Assembly: GCA_000403035.1 (NCBI GenBank)
Contig: AQSL01000131.1
Location: 1 to 27,491, forward strand
Direction: 5' to 3'
From: Candidatus Latescibacter anaerobius SCGC AAA252-E07
GTDB taxonomy: Bacteria; Latescibacterota; Latescibacteria; Latescibacterales; Latescibacteraceae
Length of the DNA: 27,491 nt
Under the pieces are notes generated by a model. The model was not told the origin of the DNA, did not search any database, and saw only the letters and a program-made list of their open reading frames with translations. Of the stretch, positions 8,410 to 16,707 are shown in pieces. The number at the start of each line of letters is the position of its first letter. The first letter of the stretch is position 1. A program made the position numbers and the translations under genes.

Positions 8410-9656
8410 TCGGGATTTCTCATAAAACCGCACCGATTGAGATTCGGGAAAAATTCACGTTTAACGATGATGAGATATCCACAGTCCTGACCAGAGTTTA
8501 TGAATTGAGCGGTATCCGCGAATGTGTAATCCTGTCTACATGCAATCGTACCGAGATATATGCGCTTGCCGATAAAGCACCTGAAGAAGTCCGTAAGAGA
8601 ATCGGGCAATTTATTCTGGAGTTTACCGGTGAAAGGGATGATTTTCTTACCTACCTCTATTATTTGAACGGGACAGATATGATAGAACATCTGTTTCATG
8701 TCACCTGCGGTCTTGATTCGATGATCCTGGGGGAAACACAAATTTTCGGCCAGGTAAAAAACGCCTATGCATCGGCATGTGACAGCAAATTCACAGGTAC
8801 TGCAATCAACCGTCTGTTTCATCACGCTTTTCAGGTAGGAAAAAATATCAGAAATGCTACATCGATCGGCGAGGGCGCAGTATCGGTGAGTTCAGCCGCT
8901 GTGAATCTGGCAAAAGAAATTTTCGGGAGTCTGAAAAAACATTCTATCCTTCTGGTCGGTGCCGGTAAAATCGGTAAACTGTGTGTAAAACAACTGGTAG
9001 ATTGCGGCATTGAAGGGCTGTATATCACCAACAGAACTTCTGAACGGGCATCGGCTCTGGCGGAGGAATTATCGGGAGAGGTTATACCATACGATACCAT
9101 GGAAGATATGTACAAAACGGTTGATATAATCATAACTTCGGTTGCATCATGTATGCCTATACTTACAAAAACCGGCCTCATACCACATATTGAACACCGT
9201 ACCGGTAAACCGCTTTTTCTTATCGATCTCGGGGTACCGAGGAATATCGATCCCGATGTCGCCGGTATTGAATCAGTTCATTTATATAATATCGATAATC
9301 TTGAGGATGTGACTCTTGAAAACCAGGACAAACGCAAAAATGAGGCTGAAAAGGCAAAAGAGATAATTAAAAAAGAGGTTCTGGAATACTGTAACTGGCT
9401 CAAGGAACGTGAGGTAATACCTGTCATTCGTGATCTCCGAAAAAAATGTGAATCCATTCGACAGGAAGAACTCGAAAGAATTAAAAACACGGTGAGTTCA
9501 AAAACCTTTCAAACTGTCGATCTGGCAACACGCCGAATAGTAAGGAAGATTCTTCATGATCCTACCGTTGCACTAAGATCTTCAAAATCCGGCGAAACAC
9601 GAAAAAGACTTTTAGAATCCATACACGACCTTTTTATAAAAGAGAACAAAACCTGA
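8376..9656 (+). CDS. hemA: Glutamyl-tRNA reductase
   Basis: 426 residues. It reduces glutamyl-tRNA(Glu) to glutamate-1-semialdehyde with NADPH, the first committed step of C5-route tetrapyrrole synthesis. Seen: N-terminal 'VVGISHKTAPIEIREKF', the catalytic Cys56 in 'STCNRTE', 'TCGLDSMILGETQIFGQVK', the NADPH-binding 'LLVGAGKIGKL' near residue 192, and a C-terminal helical dimerisation part ending in 'LHDPTVALRS'. Length is as expected for the family. The ATG at 8376 lies inside the preceding gene and is preceded by a purine-rich AGAGAAAG. There is no later ATG before the conserved core, so this start is favoured. It supplies the substrate for HemL, which is not in the window. Confidence 0.97.
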   Translation: MGRIEKDNFLVVGISHKTAPIEIREKFTFNDDEISTVLTRVYELSGIRECVILSTCNRTEIYALADKAPEEVRKRIGQFILEFTGERDDFLTYLYYLNGTDMIEHLFHVTCGLDSMILGETQIFGQVKNAYASACDSKFTGTAINRLFHHAFQVGKNIRNATSIGEGAVSVSSAAVNLAKEIFGSLKKHSILLVGAGKIGKLCVKQLVDCGIEGLYITNRTSERASALAEELSGEVIPYDTMEDMYKTVDIIITSVASCMPILTKTGLIPHIEHRTGKPLFLIDLGVPRNIDPDVAGIESVHLYNIDNLEDVTLENQDKRKNEAEKAKEIIKKEVLEYCNWLKEREVIPVIRDLRKKCESIRQEELERIKNTVSSKTFQTVDLATRRIVRKILHDPTVALRSSKSGETRKRLLESIHDLFIKENKT

Positions 9657-9677
9657 AAATAAACAGACGTGTGAATT

Positions 9678-10592
9678 ATGGAAAAAACGATTATTCTCGG
9701 TACACGCGGGAGTAAACTGGCAATGATTCAGACCGGAGAAGTAAAAAATTTGCTCGAGGAAAAGTTCTCTGATCTGAAGGTGGAAATCAGGGTAATAACA
9801 ACCGAAGGCGATCAAAAAGCCGATGCACCGCTTTCCAGTTTTGACGGCAGAGGGGCATTTGTCCGAAGTCTCGAGAATGCATTATTGAATATGGAAATTG
9901 ATGCGGCGGTGCACAGTTTGAAAGACCTGCCCTCGAACCTTCCGGAAGGTCTGGCACTCTGTGCTTCACCGGTGAGAGAAGACCCGAGAGATGTTGTGGT
10001 AGCAAAAGACGGTTCAAAACTCAAATCTCTTCCGAAAAACAGTGTCATCGGGACAGGGAGCGAACGACGTAAAATTCAGCTCATGCACATACGGCCTGAT
10101 TTTAAATTCAAGACTATCAGAGGTAACATCGAAACACGTCTTGCCAAACTCGACAGGGAAGAATATGATGCCGTTATTATTGCTGCTGCAGCGCTGAAAA
10201 GGCTTGGTATGACCTCGAGAATTTCAGAATATATTGATGGCAGTGATTATATCTCCGCTCCGTGCCAAGGCGCGATTGGAATCGAGTGCAGAGCCGATGA
10301 CAGAAATGTTGCTTCTCTTATGGAGAACATCGAAAACCGGAACGTAAGGTTCTGCATCGATGCGGAACGATTATTCATTTCGACTCTCGGCATGGGATGT
10401 CATACGCCTGTCGGAGCTTATGCTTACCATGACTCCGGAGGAATTGTGTTCCAGGCTTTTGCAGCCCGTGGCGATGGGAAAATTATGAAAAAAACGTTCC
10501 GGGCTCAAAAAAGAACCATTCCCAAAAAGGTTCGTGACCTTGCCCTCCAATTTAGAGCTGAACTACATTTAAACGGTAAAAAAACGGAGTGA
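9678..10592 (+). CDS. hemC: Porphobilinogen deaminase (hydroxymethylbilane synthase)
   Basis: 304 residues. It joins four porphobilinogen molecules into hydroxymethylbilane, using a dipyrromethane cofactor bound to a Cys. Seen: 'ILGTRGSKLAMIQT' at the N-terminus, 'DAAVHSLKDLPS' with the catalytic Asp region, 'VIGTGSERRKIQL', 'SAPCQGAIGIECR', and the cofactor Cys241 in 'STLGMGCHTPVGAYA'. Domain order and length fit the family. It begins 21 bases after hemA and ends six bases before the fused cobA-hemD gene, in a tight operon. Confidence 0.97.
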   Translation: MEKTIILGTRGSKLAMIQTGEVKNLLEEKFSDLKVEIRVITTEGDQKADAPLSSFDGRGAFVRSLENALLNMEIDAAVHSLKDLPSNLPEGLALCASPVREDPRDVVVAKDGSKLKSLPKNSVIGTGSERRKIQLMHIRPDFKFKTIRGNIETRLAKLDREEYDAVIIAAAALKRLGMTSRISEYIDGSDYISAPCQGAIGIECRADDRNVASLMENIENRNVRFCIDAERLFISTLGMGCHTPVGAYAYHDSGGIVFQAFAARGDGKIMKKTFRAQKRTIPKKVRDLALQFRAELHLNGKKTE

Positions 10593-10598
10593 ATTCTC

Positions 10599-12101
10599 TT
10601 GGTTTACCTTGTAGGAGCCGGACCCGGCGATCCTGGCCTCATAACCGTTCATGCCCTCGATATACTGAGAAGAGCCGATGTCGTTCTGTATGATAACCTT
10701 GTAGAACCATCTCTTCTCCTTGAAGCGAAGCCGGAATGTGTATTGATCGATGTCGGGAAAAGTTCCGGTATTCATACGAAAACCCAGGATGAAATAACGA
10801 ACCTTCTCCTTAAATACGGACGGAAAGACCTGAACGTGGTGAGACTCAAAGGCGGCGATCCGTTCCTGTTCGGGAGGGGCGCAGAAGAAGCTGAAAAGCT
10901 CGGCGAGCATGGTATTCCTTATGTTATAGTTCCCGGCGTTTCCGCATTAAATGCCGTTACAACATACGCAGGCATTCCTGTCACACACCGTGACTACTCA
11001 TCCTCATTCGCCGTGGCTACCGGGCATGGTGCAAAAGAAAAGGGAAACGATCCGGTTTTATGGCAAAAAATAGCCGAAAGTGTCGATACTATTGTTGTTT
11101 TTATGGGCGTCGGTACGATTGAAATTATCATACGGGAACTCCTCGCAGGCGGATTATCTCCCGCAACTCCTGCAGCGCTCATCGAAAACGGGTGCCAACC
11201 CTCGCAAAGGGTTGTAACAGGCACACTCGAAAGTATTGTCGCGGATGCCAGAAAAGAAAACATAGTTCCGCCGGCTTTATTTATTGCAGGCAGTACGGTT
11301 TCACTTTCCGGCAAGCTGAACTGGTATAAACCCGGGCCTCTTGCCGGGTTGAGGATCGGTGTGACCCGTCCTTTCGGACAATCGAAATCCTTTGCGGAAA
11401 AGCTTCGCGCATCGGGGGCTCTGCCGGTGCTTATGCCGACAATAAAAATTGTATATTCTATAGATAATAAGGATGTTATGGATACTATCGATAAAGTGGA
11501 CATCTATGATTACCTTGTTTTTTCAAGCACAAACGGAGTCGATTCTTTCTTCCGTGCGTTAAAGAACAGTGGCAAGGATTCGAGAACACTTGCGGGAAAA
11601 AAGATTGCCTCAATCGGGCCGGTAACCGCTGAAGCTCTGTTGCATTACGGCATTAAAGCAGATGTGACGGCAACAACATTTATCGCCGAGGGTATTCTTG
11701 AGGCAGTGCTGTCATCTGAAACGGTTCAAGGGAAGAAGTTCCTGTTAGTACGGTCTGACATCGGCCGTGATACCCTGCCGGAAGGTCTGAAGAAAGCCGG
11801 TGCAATGGTTGACCAGGTTGCATTCTATTCGACACAAACCGCTGATTTAAAACCAGCCGTGATTGACATGCTGAAACAGGGCAAAATCGATATGGTCACC
11901 TTTACCAGTTCATCAACGGTAGAGGGTTTCTTTACGCACATTTCCGAAGGCGAACTCGGTGACAAAACCAAAATCGCGAGTATCGGGCCGCAGACATCCC
12001 AGGCGATAAAAAATCATGGGAAAATGCCGGATATTGAAGCGACAGAGTATACTACGGAAGGCCTTGCCGAAGCGATACAAGCTTATTATGATAAACAATA
12101 A
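10599..12101 (+). CDS. cobA-hemD: Fused uroporphyrinogen-III C-methyltransferase / uroporphyrinogen-III synthase
   Basis: 500 residues in two domains. Residues 1 to about 245 are the SAM-dependent methyltransferase CobA, making precorrin-2: 'YLVGAGPGDPGLITVHAL', 'ADVVLYDNLV', 'RLKGGDPFLFGRGAEEAE', 'VVPGVSALNAVTTYAGIPVTHR' and 'VVFMGVG'. Residues about 250-500 are HemD, which cyclises and inverts hydroxymethylbilane: 'GLRIGVTRPFGQS', 'YDYLVFSSTNGVDSFF', 'KIASIGPVTAEAL', 'FTSSSTVEGFF' and 'KIASIGPQTSQAI'. The TTG start is set by the motif at once following it and by GGAG nine bases upstream. This fusion is known in several phyla and couples uroporphyrinogen III formation to its diversion into siroheme, in keeping with a heme pathway that runs through siroheme. 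Confidence 0.96.
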   Translation: MVYLVGAGPGDPGLITVHALDILRRADVVLYDNLVEPSLLLEAKPECVLIDVGKSSGIHTKTQDEITNLLLKYGRKDLNVVRLKGGDPFLFGRGAEEAEKLGEHGIPYVIVPGVSALNAVTTYAGIPVTHRDYSSSFAVATGHGAKEKGNDPVLWQKIAESVDTIVVFMGVGTIEIIIRELLAGGLSPATPAALIENGCQPSQRVVTGTLESIVADARKENIVPPALFIAGSTVSLSGKLNWYKPGPLAGLRIGVTRPFGQSKSFAEKLRASGALPVLMPTIKIVYSIDNKDVMDTIDKVDIYDYLVFSSTNGVDSFFRALKNSGKDSRTLAGKKIASIGPVTAEALLHYGIKADVTATTFIAEGILEAVLSSETVQGKKFLLVRSDIGRDTLPEGLKKAGAMVDQVAFYSTQTADLKPAVIDMLKQGKIDMVTFTSSSTVEGFFTHISEGELGDKTKIASIGPQTSQAIKNHGKMPDIEATEYTTEGLAEAIQAYYDKQ

Positions 12102-12161
12102 CGATCCTTTCCAAATAAGCAATTTATTAACTTGTACTTACGAAGTATGATTAATGATTGT

Positions 12162-12179
12162 TGCATGAAAATACATGCA
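12162..12179. promoter_or_regulatory. Small dyad TGCATG-N6-CATGCA upstream of ahbC
   Basis: Perfect 6-base arms around AAAATA in the 133-base gap between cobA-hemD and ahbC, the longest gap inside the heme cluster. Its position suggests a possible operator or internal promoter region, but arms this short also occur by chance. Confidence 0.2.
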
Positions 12180-12234
12180 TCGGAAACCGGTCATGAAATG
12201 CTGTATGAATTCACCTGTTTCGAGGTAATTTTCA

Positions 12235-13419
12235 GTGATAGGAATATCAAAATTATATTGTGACACTGTTGAGGCATCGGATGTGCTGCGCTATGGGCGC
12301 CATTCATCCAAACTGCCCTCTCACCTGCTCCAGTTTTCAGAAGATAAACGCCCTGTGGTCATTTTAAACATAACGAAGCGCTGTAATCTCAAATGTATCC
12401 ACTGCTATGCCGGTTCTTTTGAATCTTCACCCAGTGGTGAATTATCGACTGATCAGTGGCTGAGGGTTCTGGATGATCTTGCGGAATTCGGATGCCCGGT
12501 TGTCCTTTTTTCAGGCGGCGAACCCATGCTCCAGCCCGATATTGTCAAGCTCGCCAAGCATGCAATATCCTGCGGTATGCGCGCGGTAGTATCCTCGAAC
12601 GGCACGCTTATAACTCCTGAAAAAGCCGGTGAACTCGCTTCGGTCGGACTTTCTTATATAGGGGTAAGCATGGATGGCGGGCCGGAAATACACGACAGGT
12701 TTCGCGGAGTTCAACATGCGTATGAGAGGGCACTTGAAGGTTTAAGACACACCGCAGAAGCCGGAATCAAAACAGGTATCCGATTTACCATGACCAGAAG
12801 AAATATTGGTGAAATCCCCCATATAATGGAACTTATCGATGCGGAAAACATCCCCCGTATCTGTTTTTATCACCTGGTATATTCCGGAAGAGGAAAGGAA
12901 TTGGTTGAAGAGTCGCTGCCGCATGATACGACACGTGAAGTGGTCGATATGATTATAAATCGAACCGCAGATTTCCACAGACGCGGCAAAAAAGTCGAGG
13001 TACTTACCGTGGACAACCATTCTGACGGCCCCTATCTTTACTTGAGACTGCTCAATGAAAACCCCGACCGTGCGGAAAAAGTAATGGAACTTCTTCGATA
13101 CAACGGCGGTAACAGCACAGGAGTAGGAGTATCCGCCATAAGCTGGGACGGTTCGGTTTATCCCGACCAGTTCTGGCGGAATCATGAGCTTGGTAATGTG
13201 CTCGATCGTCCTTTCGGAGATATCTGGACAGACAAAAACAACGATTTTCTGATGAAGCTCAAAAACAAAAAAAGACATGTTACGGGCAGGTGCAGCGAAT
13301 GCCGGTTTCTTGATATATGCGGCGGTAATTTCCGCGCCCGTGCCGAGTCGGTTACCGGCGATATATGGAAGCCCGATCCGGCATGTTATCTCACCGATAA
13401 GGAAATCGGTATCGAATAG
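12235..13419 (+). CDS. ahbC: AhbC-type radical SAM enzyme, 12,18-didecarboxysiroheme deacetylase (Fe-coproporphyrin III synthesis)
   Basis: 394 residues. AhbC removes two acetate side chains from didecarboxysiroheme to give iron-coproporphyrin III. Seen: the family-typical opening 'MIGISKLYCDTVEASDVLRY', the radical SAM cysteines C50, C54 and C57 ('CNLKCIHC'), 'LFSGGEPMLQPD', 'VSMDGGPEIHD', and a C-terminal auxiliary cluster with Cys at about 353, 356, 362 and 384. Start is GTG, preceded by GAGG. It sits between cobA-hemD and the fused siroheme decarboxylase. NirJ of heme d1 synthesis is a related alternative, but the N-terminus and the hemA, hemB, hemC context favour AhbC, and no nirS or other nir gene is seen. 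Confidence 0.92.
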   Translation: MIGISKLYCDTVEASDVLRYGRHSSKLPSHLLQFSEDKRPVVILNITKRCNLKCIHCYAGSFESSPSGELSTDQWLRVLDDLAEFGCPVVLFSGGEPMLQPDIVKLAKHAISCGMRAVVSSNGTLITPEKAGELASVGLSYIGVSMDGGPEIHDRFRGVQHAYERALEGLRHTAEAGIKTGIRFTMTRRNIGEIPHIMELIDAENIPRICFYHLVYSGRGKELVEESLPHDTTREVVDMIINRTADFHRRGKKVEVLTVDNHSDGPYLYLRLLNENPDRAEKVMELLRYNGGNSTGVGVSAISWDGSVYPDQFWRNHELGNVLDRPFGDIWTDKNNDFLMKLKNKKRHVTGRCSECRFLDICGGNFRARAESVTGDIWKPDPACYLTDKEIGIE

Positions 13420-13510
13420 GTAGTGTAAAATCCTTATGAAAACCTGAACGCTTTCGGAAAAATCATTAAAAAAATCACCTGTACTCTGTCCCTTTTCAAC
13501 CGGAATCAAA

Positions 13511-14467
13511 ATGCATACTATACGAGACAAGCTGCTATCGGAAATACAGACCGGTTTCCCCATTATCACCCGTCCGTTCCAGGCAGTGGCGGAACGTGCC
13601 GGTACATCGGAAAGCGAGGTCATTGAAACCCTGCAGTCCCTCAGAGACGAGGGAATAATCCGCGAGTTCGGCCCCATATTCAACCACCGCAAACTGGGAT
13701 ATGTTTCCACACTCATAGCGTCAAAGGTTGATAAAGACGGTATTGATGAATTCGCAGATGCCGTTATGGGAATCAATGAAATCACCCATAACTATCTTCG
13801 CGATCATGAGTTCAATATCTGGTTTACCGTTATCGCGTTGAACGCCGATTACCTGCAAACTATCATCAGACGTATTGAGACATTTCCCGGGATGATAAAC
13901 ATGATAAACCTGCCGGTAACAAAGGTACTGAAAATCAATACAGTCTGGGGAACCGGTAACGTAAAAGGAAAGCATTCGGATTTTGAATCCGAATCCCCGG
14001 CTCTTGACGATTCAGCGAAAATACTTGTCAGAGCCCTTGAGGACCGCTTTCCCCTTGTCAAAAACCCGTTCGCCATTATTGCCGAGAGAACAGGAATGCA
14101 TGAGCCGGTTATTATGGATACCGTTCATTCCTGGATAAAAAGCGGCCTCATTCGGAGGTTCGGCGCGAGACTGAACCATTATAAGATCGGCTATCGTTCC
14201 AACATTCTTGCCGCATGGAAAGGCAACAATGTGGAACAGTGGGGAAAAACATTTGCAGAATCTCCCCATGTCAGCCATTGTTATCTCAGAAAACCACACA
14301 AAATCTGGCCTTATGAACTGTATACGATGCTTCATGCTCAATCAGACATGGAAAGTACCGGTATACTCGACAGCATGCAAAAGACTGCTCAGGGCTCCGA
14401 GATGGTGGCATTGAAAACATTAAAAGAACTAAAAAAAACGAGCATGAAATATTTCATGGAGGAATAG
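13511..14467 (+). CDS. ahbAB: Siroheme decarboxylase, AhbA and AhbB fused in one chain
   Basis: 318 residues, about twice the length of a single AhbA or AhbB. It decarboxylates siroheme to 12,18-didecarboxysiroheme. Two tandem Lrp/AsnC-like units are visible. Unit 1 (about 5-150): 'GFPIITRPFQAVAERAG', 'LRDEGIIREFGPIFNHRKLG' and 'YLRDHEFNIWFTVIA'. Unit 2 (about 175-318): 'RFPLVKNPFAIIAERTG', 'GLIRRFGARLNHYKIGYRSN' and 'HCYLRKPHKIWPYELYTML'. Each has a winged-helix part followed by a ligand-binding part, as in AhbA/AhbB and NirDL/GH. The linker (about 155-172) is acidic and polar. It ends two bases before hemB. Which unit corresponds to AhbA and which to AhbB was not settled by alignment. The NirDL type of heme d1 synthesis is the alternative. 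Confidence 0.9.
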   Translation: MHTIRDKLLSEIQTGFPIITRPFQAVAERAGTSESEVIETLQSLRDEGIIREFGPIFNHRKLGYVSTLIASKVDKDGIDEFADAVMGINEITHNYLRDHEFNIWFTVIALNADYLQTIIRRIETFPGMINMINLPVTKVLKINTVWGTGNVKGKHSDFESESPALDDSAKILVRALEDRFPLVKNPFAIIAERTGMHEPVIMDTVHSWIKSGLIRRFGARLNHYKIGYRSNILAAWKGNNVEQWGKTFAESPHVSHCYLRKPHKIWPYELYTMLHAQSDMESTGILDSMQKTAQGSEMVALKTLKELKKTSMKYFMEE

Positions 14468-14469
14468 TC

Positions 14470-15441
14470 ATGGGTTATCCTCTCCACAGGATGAGAAGAT
14501 TGAGGCGAACGGCCCATCTTCGCGATATGGTAAGAGAAACTACTCTTTCGGCAGACGATTTCATTCTCCCGCTTTTTGTCCGTCCCGGAAAGGGTATTAA
14601 ACAAGAAGTATCATCGATGCCCGGTGTATACCAGATGTCGGTAGATACACTTGTCGAGGAATGTGAAGCAGCTTACGGGGACGGTGTCAGGGCAGTTATA
14701 CTCTTCGGTATTCCCGAGCACAAGGATGCCCTGGGAACGGAAGCATACAGCGAGGATGGCATTATTCAACGGTCAATCAGGGCAATCAAGGCACAGATAC
14801 CGGATAGCATTGTCATTACCGATGTCTGCATGTGCGAGTATACAGACCACGGGCACTGCGGAATCATCAAGGATGGGGATGTGGATAACGACGCCACTCT
14901 GGAACTGCTGGCGAAGGAAAGTCTTTCGCATACCCGTGCGGGCGCAGACATGGTCGCTCCATCCGATATGATGGACGGCCGTGTGGGATACATACGGAAA
15001 GCTCTTGATGAAGAAGGGTTCGAAAATGTTCCGATCATGTCCTATGCGTCAAAATTTGCTTCCGGTTTCTACGGGCCTTTCAGGGATGCCGCCGAATCGC
15101 CTCCGCAATTCGGAGACCGCAAATCATATCAAATGGACCCGGCAAACCGGCGTGAAGCAATGCGTGAAATTGCTCTCGATATTGAAGAAGGCGCCGATAT
15201 CGTGATGGTAAAACCCGCCCTGCCCTATCTCGATATAATCCGGGAAGCCCGTGACACTTTCGACCTGCCGATCGCCGCTTACCAGGTAAGCGGTGAATAT
15301 TCCATGATCCATGCGGCTTCATCAAACGGCTGGCTTGATCTTGAAACCGTCATGATTGAAAGTCTGACCTCGATAAAACGCGCCGGCGCAGACATGATTC
15401 TCACCTACTTCGCCCGAAAAGCCGCAAGGATGTTTAAATGA
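14470..15441 (+). CDS. hemB: Porphobilinogen synthase (delta-aminolevulinate dehydratase), zinc type
   Basis: 323 residues. It condenses two 5-aminolevulinate molecules to porphobilinogen. Seen: 'RMRRLRRTAHLRDMVRET' at the N-terminus, the zinc-binding cysteines C120, C122 and C130 in 'DVCMCEYTDHGHCG' (so a Zn-dependent rather than Mg-only form), and the two active-site lysines K195 ('MSYASKFASGFYGPFRDA') and K248 ('DIVMVKPALPYLDII'). GGAGG lies just before the ATG, inside the end of ahbAB. The stop overlaps the ahbD start by four bases (ATGA), so the two are translationally coupled. Confidence 0.97.
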   Translation: MGYPLHRMRRLRRTAHLRDMVRETTLSADDFILPLFVRPGKGIKQEVSSMPGVYQMSVDTLVEECEAAYGDGVRAVILFGIPEHKDALGTEAYSEDGIIQRSIRAIKAQIPDSIVITDVCMCEYTDHGHCGIIKDGDVDNDATLELLAKESLSHTRAGADMVAPSDMMDGRVGYIRKALDEEGFENVPIMSYASKFASGFYGPFRDAAESPPQFGDRKSYQMDPANRREAMREIALDIEEGADIVMVKPALPYLDIIREARDTFDLPIAAYQVSGEYSMIHAASSNGWLDLETVMIESLTSIKRAGADMILTYFARKAARMFK

Positions 15442-16526
15442 ATACGCCGCATTTGAGATTAATTGCTTTGGAAATCACACGAACGTGTACCCTTCACTGC
15501 AAACACTGCCGCGGTAATTCACAGGATACCTCATACGCCGACGAACTCACGTTTGGCGAGATTCAATCAATTCTCGACAATGCCGCATCATTTTCAAATC
15601 CGATAATTATCATAACCGGCGGCGAACCTCTCACCCGTGAGGATGTATTCGACATAACGGCCTATTCGACTTCCCTCGGACTCAGAACAGTCCTTGCGAC
15701 ATGCGGGCACTTTCTCAACGACGAAACGGTTCAAAATCTCATCGACACCGGAATTTCACGGATCAGTGTCAGTCTTGATGGCGCAACACCGGAAGTCCAT
15801 GATAATTTCCGTGGAATGGCAGGCGCATTTGAAACGGCGATACGAGGGATCACAACAGCTCGAAACCACGGTCTCGAATTCCAGATCAACAGCACCCTGA
15901 CAGCTTTCAACATTGATGACATAGAAGCCCTTCACGACCTGGCATGTTCTCTCGGTGCGGCAGGATTTCATCCGTTTCTGCTCGTACCGATGGGACGCGG
16001 CTCTGATCTTGTTGACTGTGCGCTTTCCCCCGAAGAATATGAGGATGCTATCATCCGTATTGCAAAAATTGCCGCCCATTCTCCGCTCGAAATCAAACCG
16101 ACCTGCTGCCCCCATTACTCGCGTGTTATCCGGCAGATGAATACCCTTGAAACACCCATATCCCCATCATCATCAACATCCCCAAAAAGTGCGAAGGGAA
16201 ACTTCACAAACCACACTGCAATAAAAGGCTGTATCGGCGGGAAGAACTTTATTTTCATATCTCACATCGGGAAAGTCCAGATTTGCGGATTTCTCGAGGT
16301 TGAAGCCGGGGATTTGAGAAACAATAACTACGATTTACAATCTATATGGGAAACATCGGAGTTTCTCAATGAGATTCGTCGTACGGACGATTATCAGGGC
16401 AAGTGCGGAATATGCGAATACAGAAATGTCTGCGGCGGCTGCAGGGCAAGGGCATATTACAGTTCAGGAGATTATATGGGCGTGGAACCGAAATGCATAT
16501 ATATTCCCGGGACCGCGATGAAATAA
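15438..16526 (+). CDS. ahbD: AhbD-type radical SAM heme synthase (Fe-coproporphyrin III oxidative decarboxylase)
   Basis: 362 residues. AhbD converts the two propionates on rings A and B of iron-coproporphyrin III to vinyls, giving heme b. Seen: radical SAM cysteines C17, C21 and C24 ('CTLHCKHC'), 'IITGGEPLTREDV', 'SVSLDGATPEVHD', and a Cys-rich C-terminal region (C265, C283, C323, C326, C332, C335, C353) for an auxiliary 4Fe-4S cluster. The opening 'LRLIALEITRTC' matches the AhbD style. Residues about 236-258 form a Ser/Thr/Pro-rich low-complexity stretch ('ISPSSSTSPKSAKG'). Start overlaps hemB by four bases. Last gene of the pathway cluster and the last chemical step. Related radical SAM/SPASM maturases are the alternative, but the context is decisive. 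Confidence 0.92.
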   Translation: MNTPHLRLIALEITRTCTLHCKHCRGNSQDTSYADELTFGEIQSILDNAASFSNPIIIITGGEPLTREDVFDITAYSTSLGLRTVLATCGHFLNDETVQNLIDTGISRISVSLDGATPEVHDNFRGMAGAFETAIRGITTARNHGLEFQINSTLTAFNIDDIEALHDLACSLGAAGFHPFLLVPMGRGSDLVDCALSPEEYEDAIIRIAKIAAHSPLEIKPTCCPHYSRVIRQMNTLETPISPSSSTSPKSAKGNFTNHTAIKGCIGGKNFIFISHIGKVQICGFLEVEAGDLRNNNYDLQSIWETSEFLNEIRRTDDYQGKCGICEYRNVCGGCRARAYYSSGDYMGVEPKCIYIPGTAMK

Positions 16527-16707
16527 AAAATGAATACATGCAACTCATTGTTGTACATAGTAGTATGCAGTAAAAAAAGGGAGATTACTTCAAAGGTTTC
16601 ACTTCAAAAATAATAGTCGAAAACCATTTTGAGGAGTATTATAATTAGATAATACATTGATATGTGTCGGATTGTAATGAAATCTTTCAATAATGGAGGG
16701 TAAAATA

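Noticed and set aside
12742..13785. 347-residue open frame on the minus strand opposite ahbC and ahbAB
   Set aside because: It is antisense to two well-supported genes, has no recognisable domain and no ribosome binding site of note.
12235..16526. Heme d1 synthesis (NirDL and NirJ) instead of heme synthesis
   Set aside because: The AhbC-type N-terminus, presence of two distinct radical SAM enzymes, and hemA, hemB and hemC in the same cluster fit heme b synthesis better; no nirS is seen.
16693..16707. Upstream ATG for the DUF4159 protein
   Set aside because: The ribosome binding site GGAGGG lies within those codons and is well spaced for the ATG at 16708.
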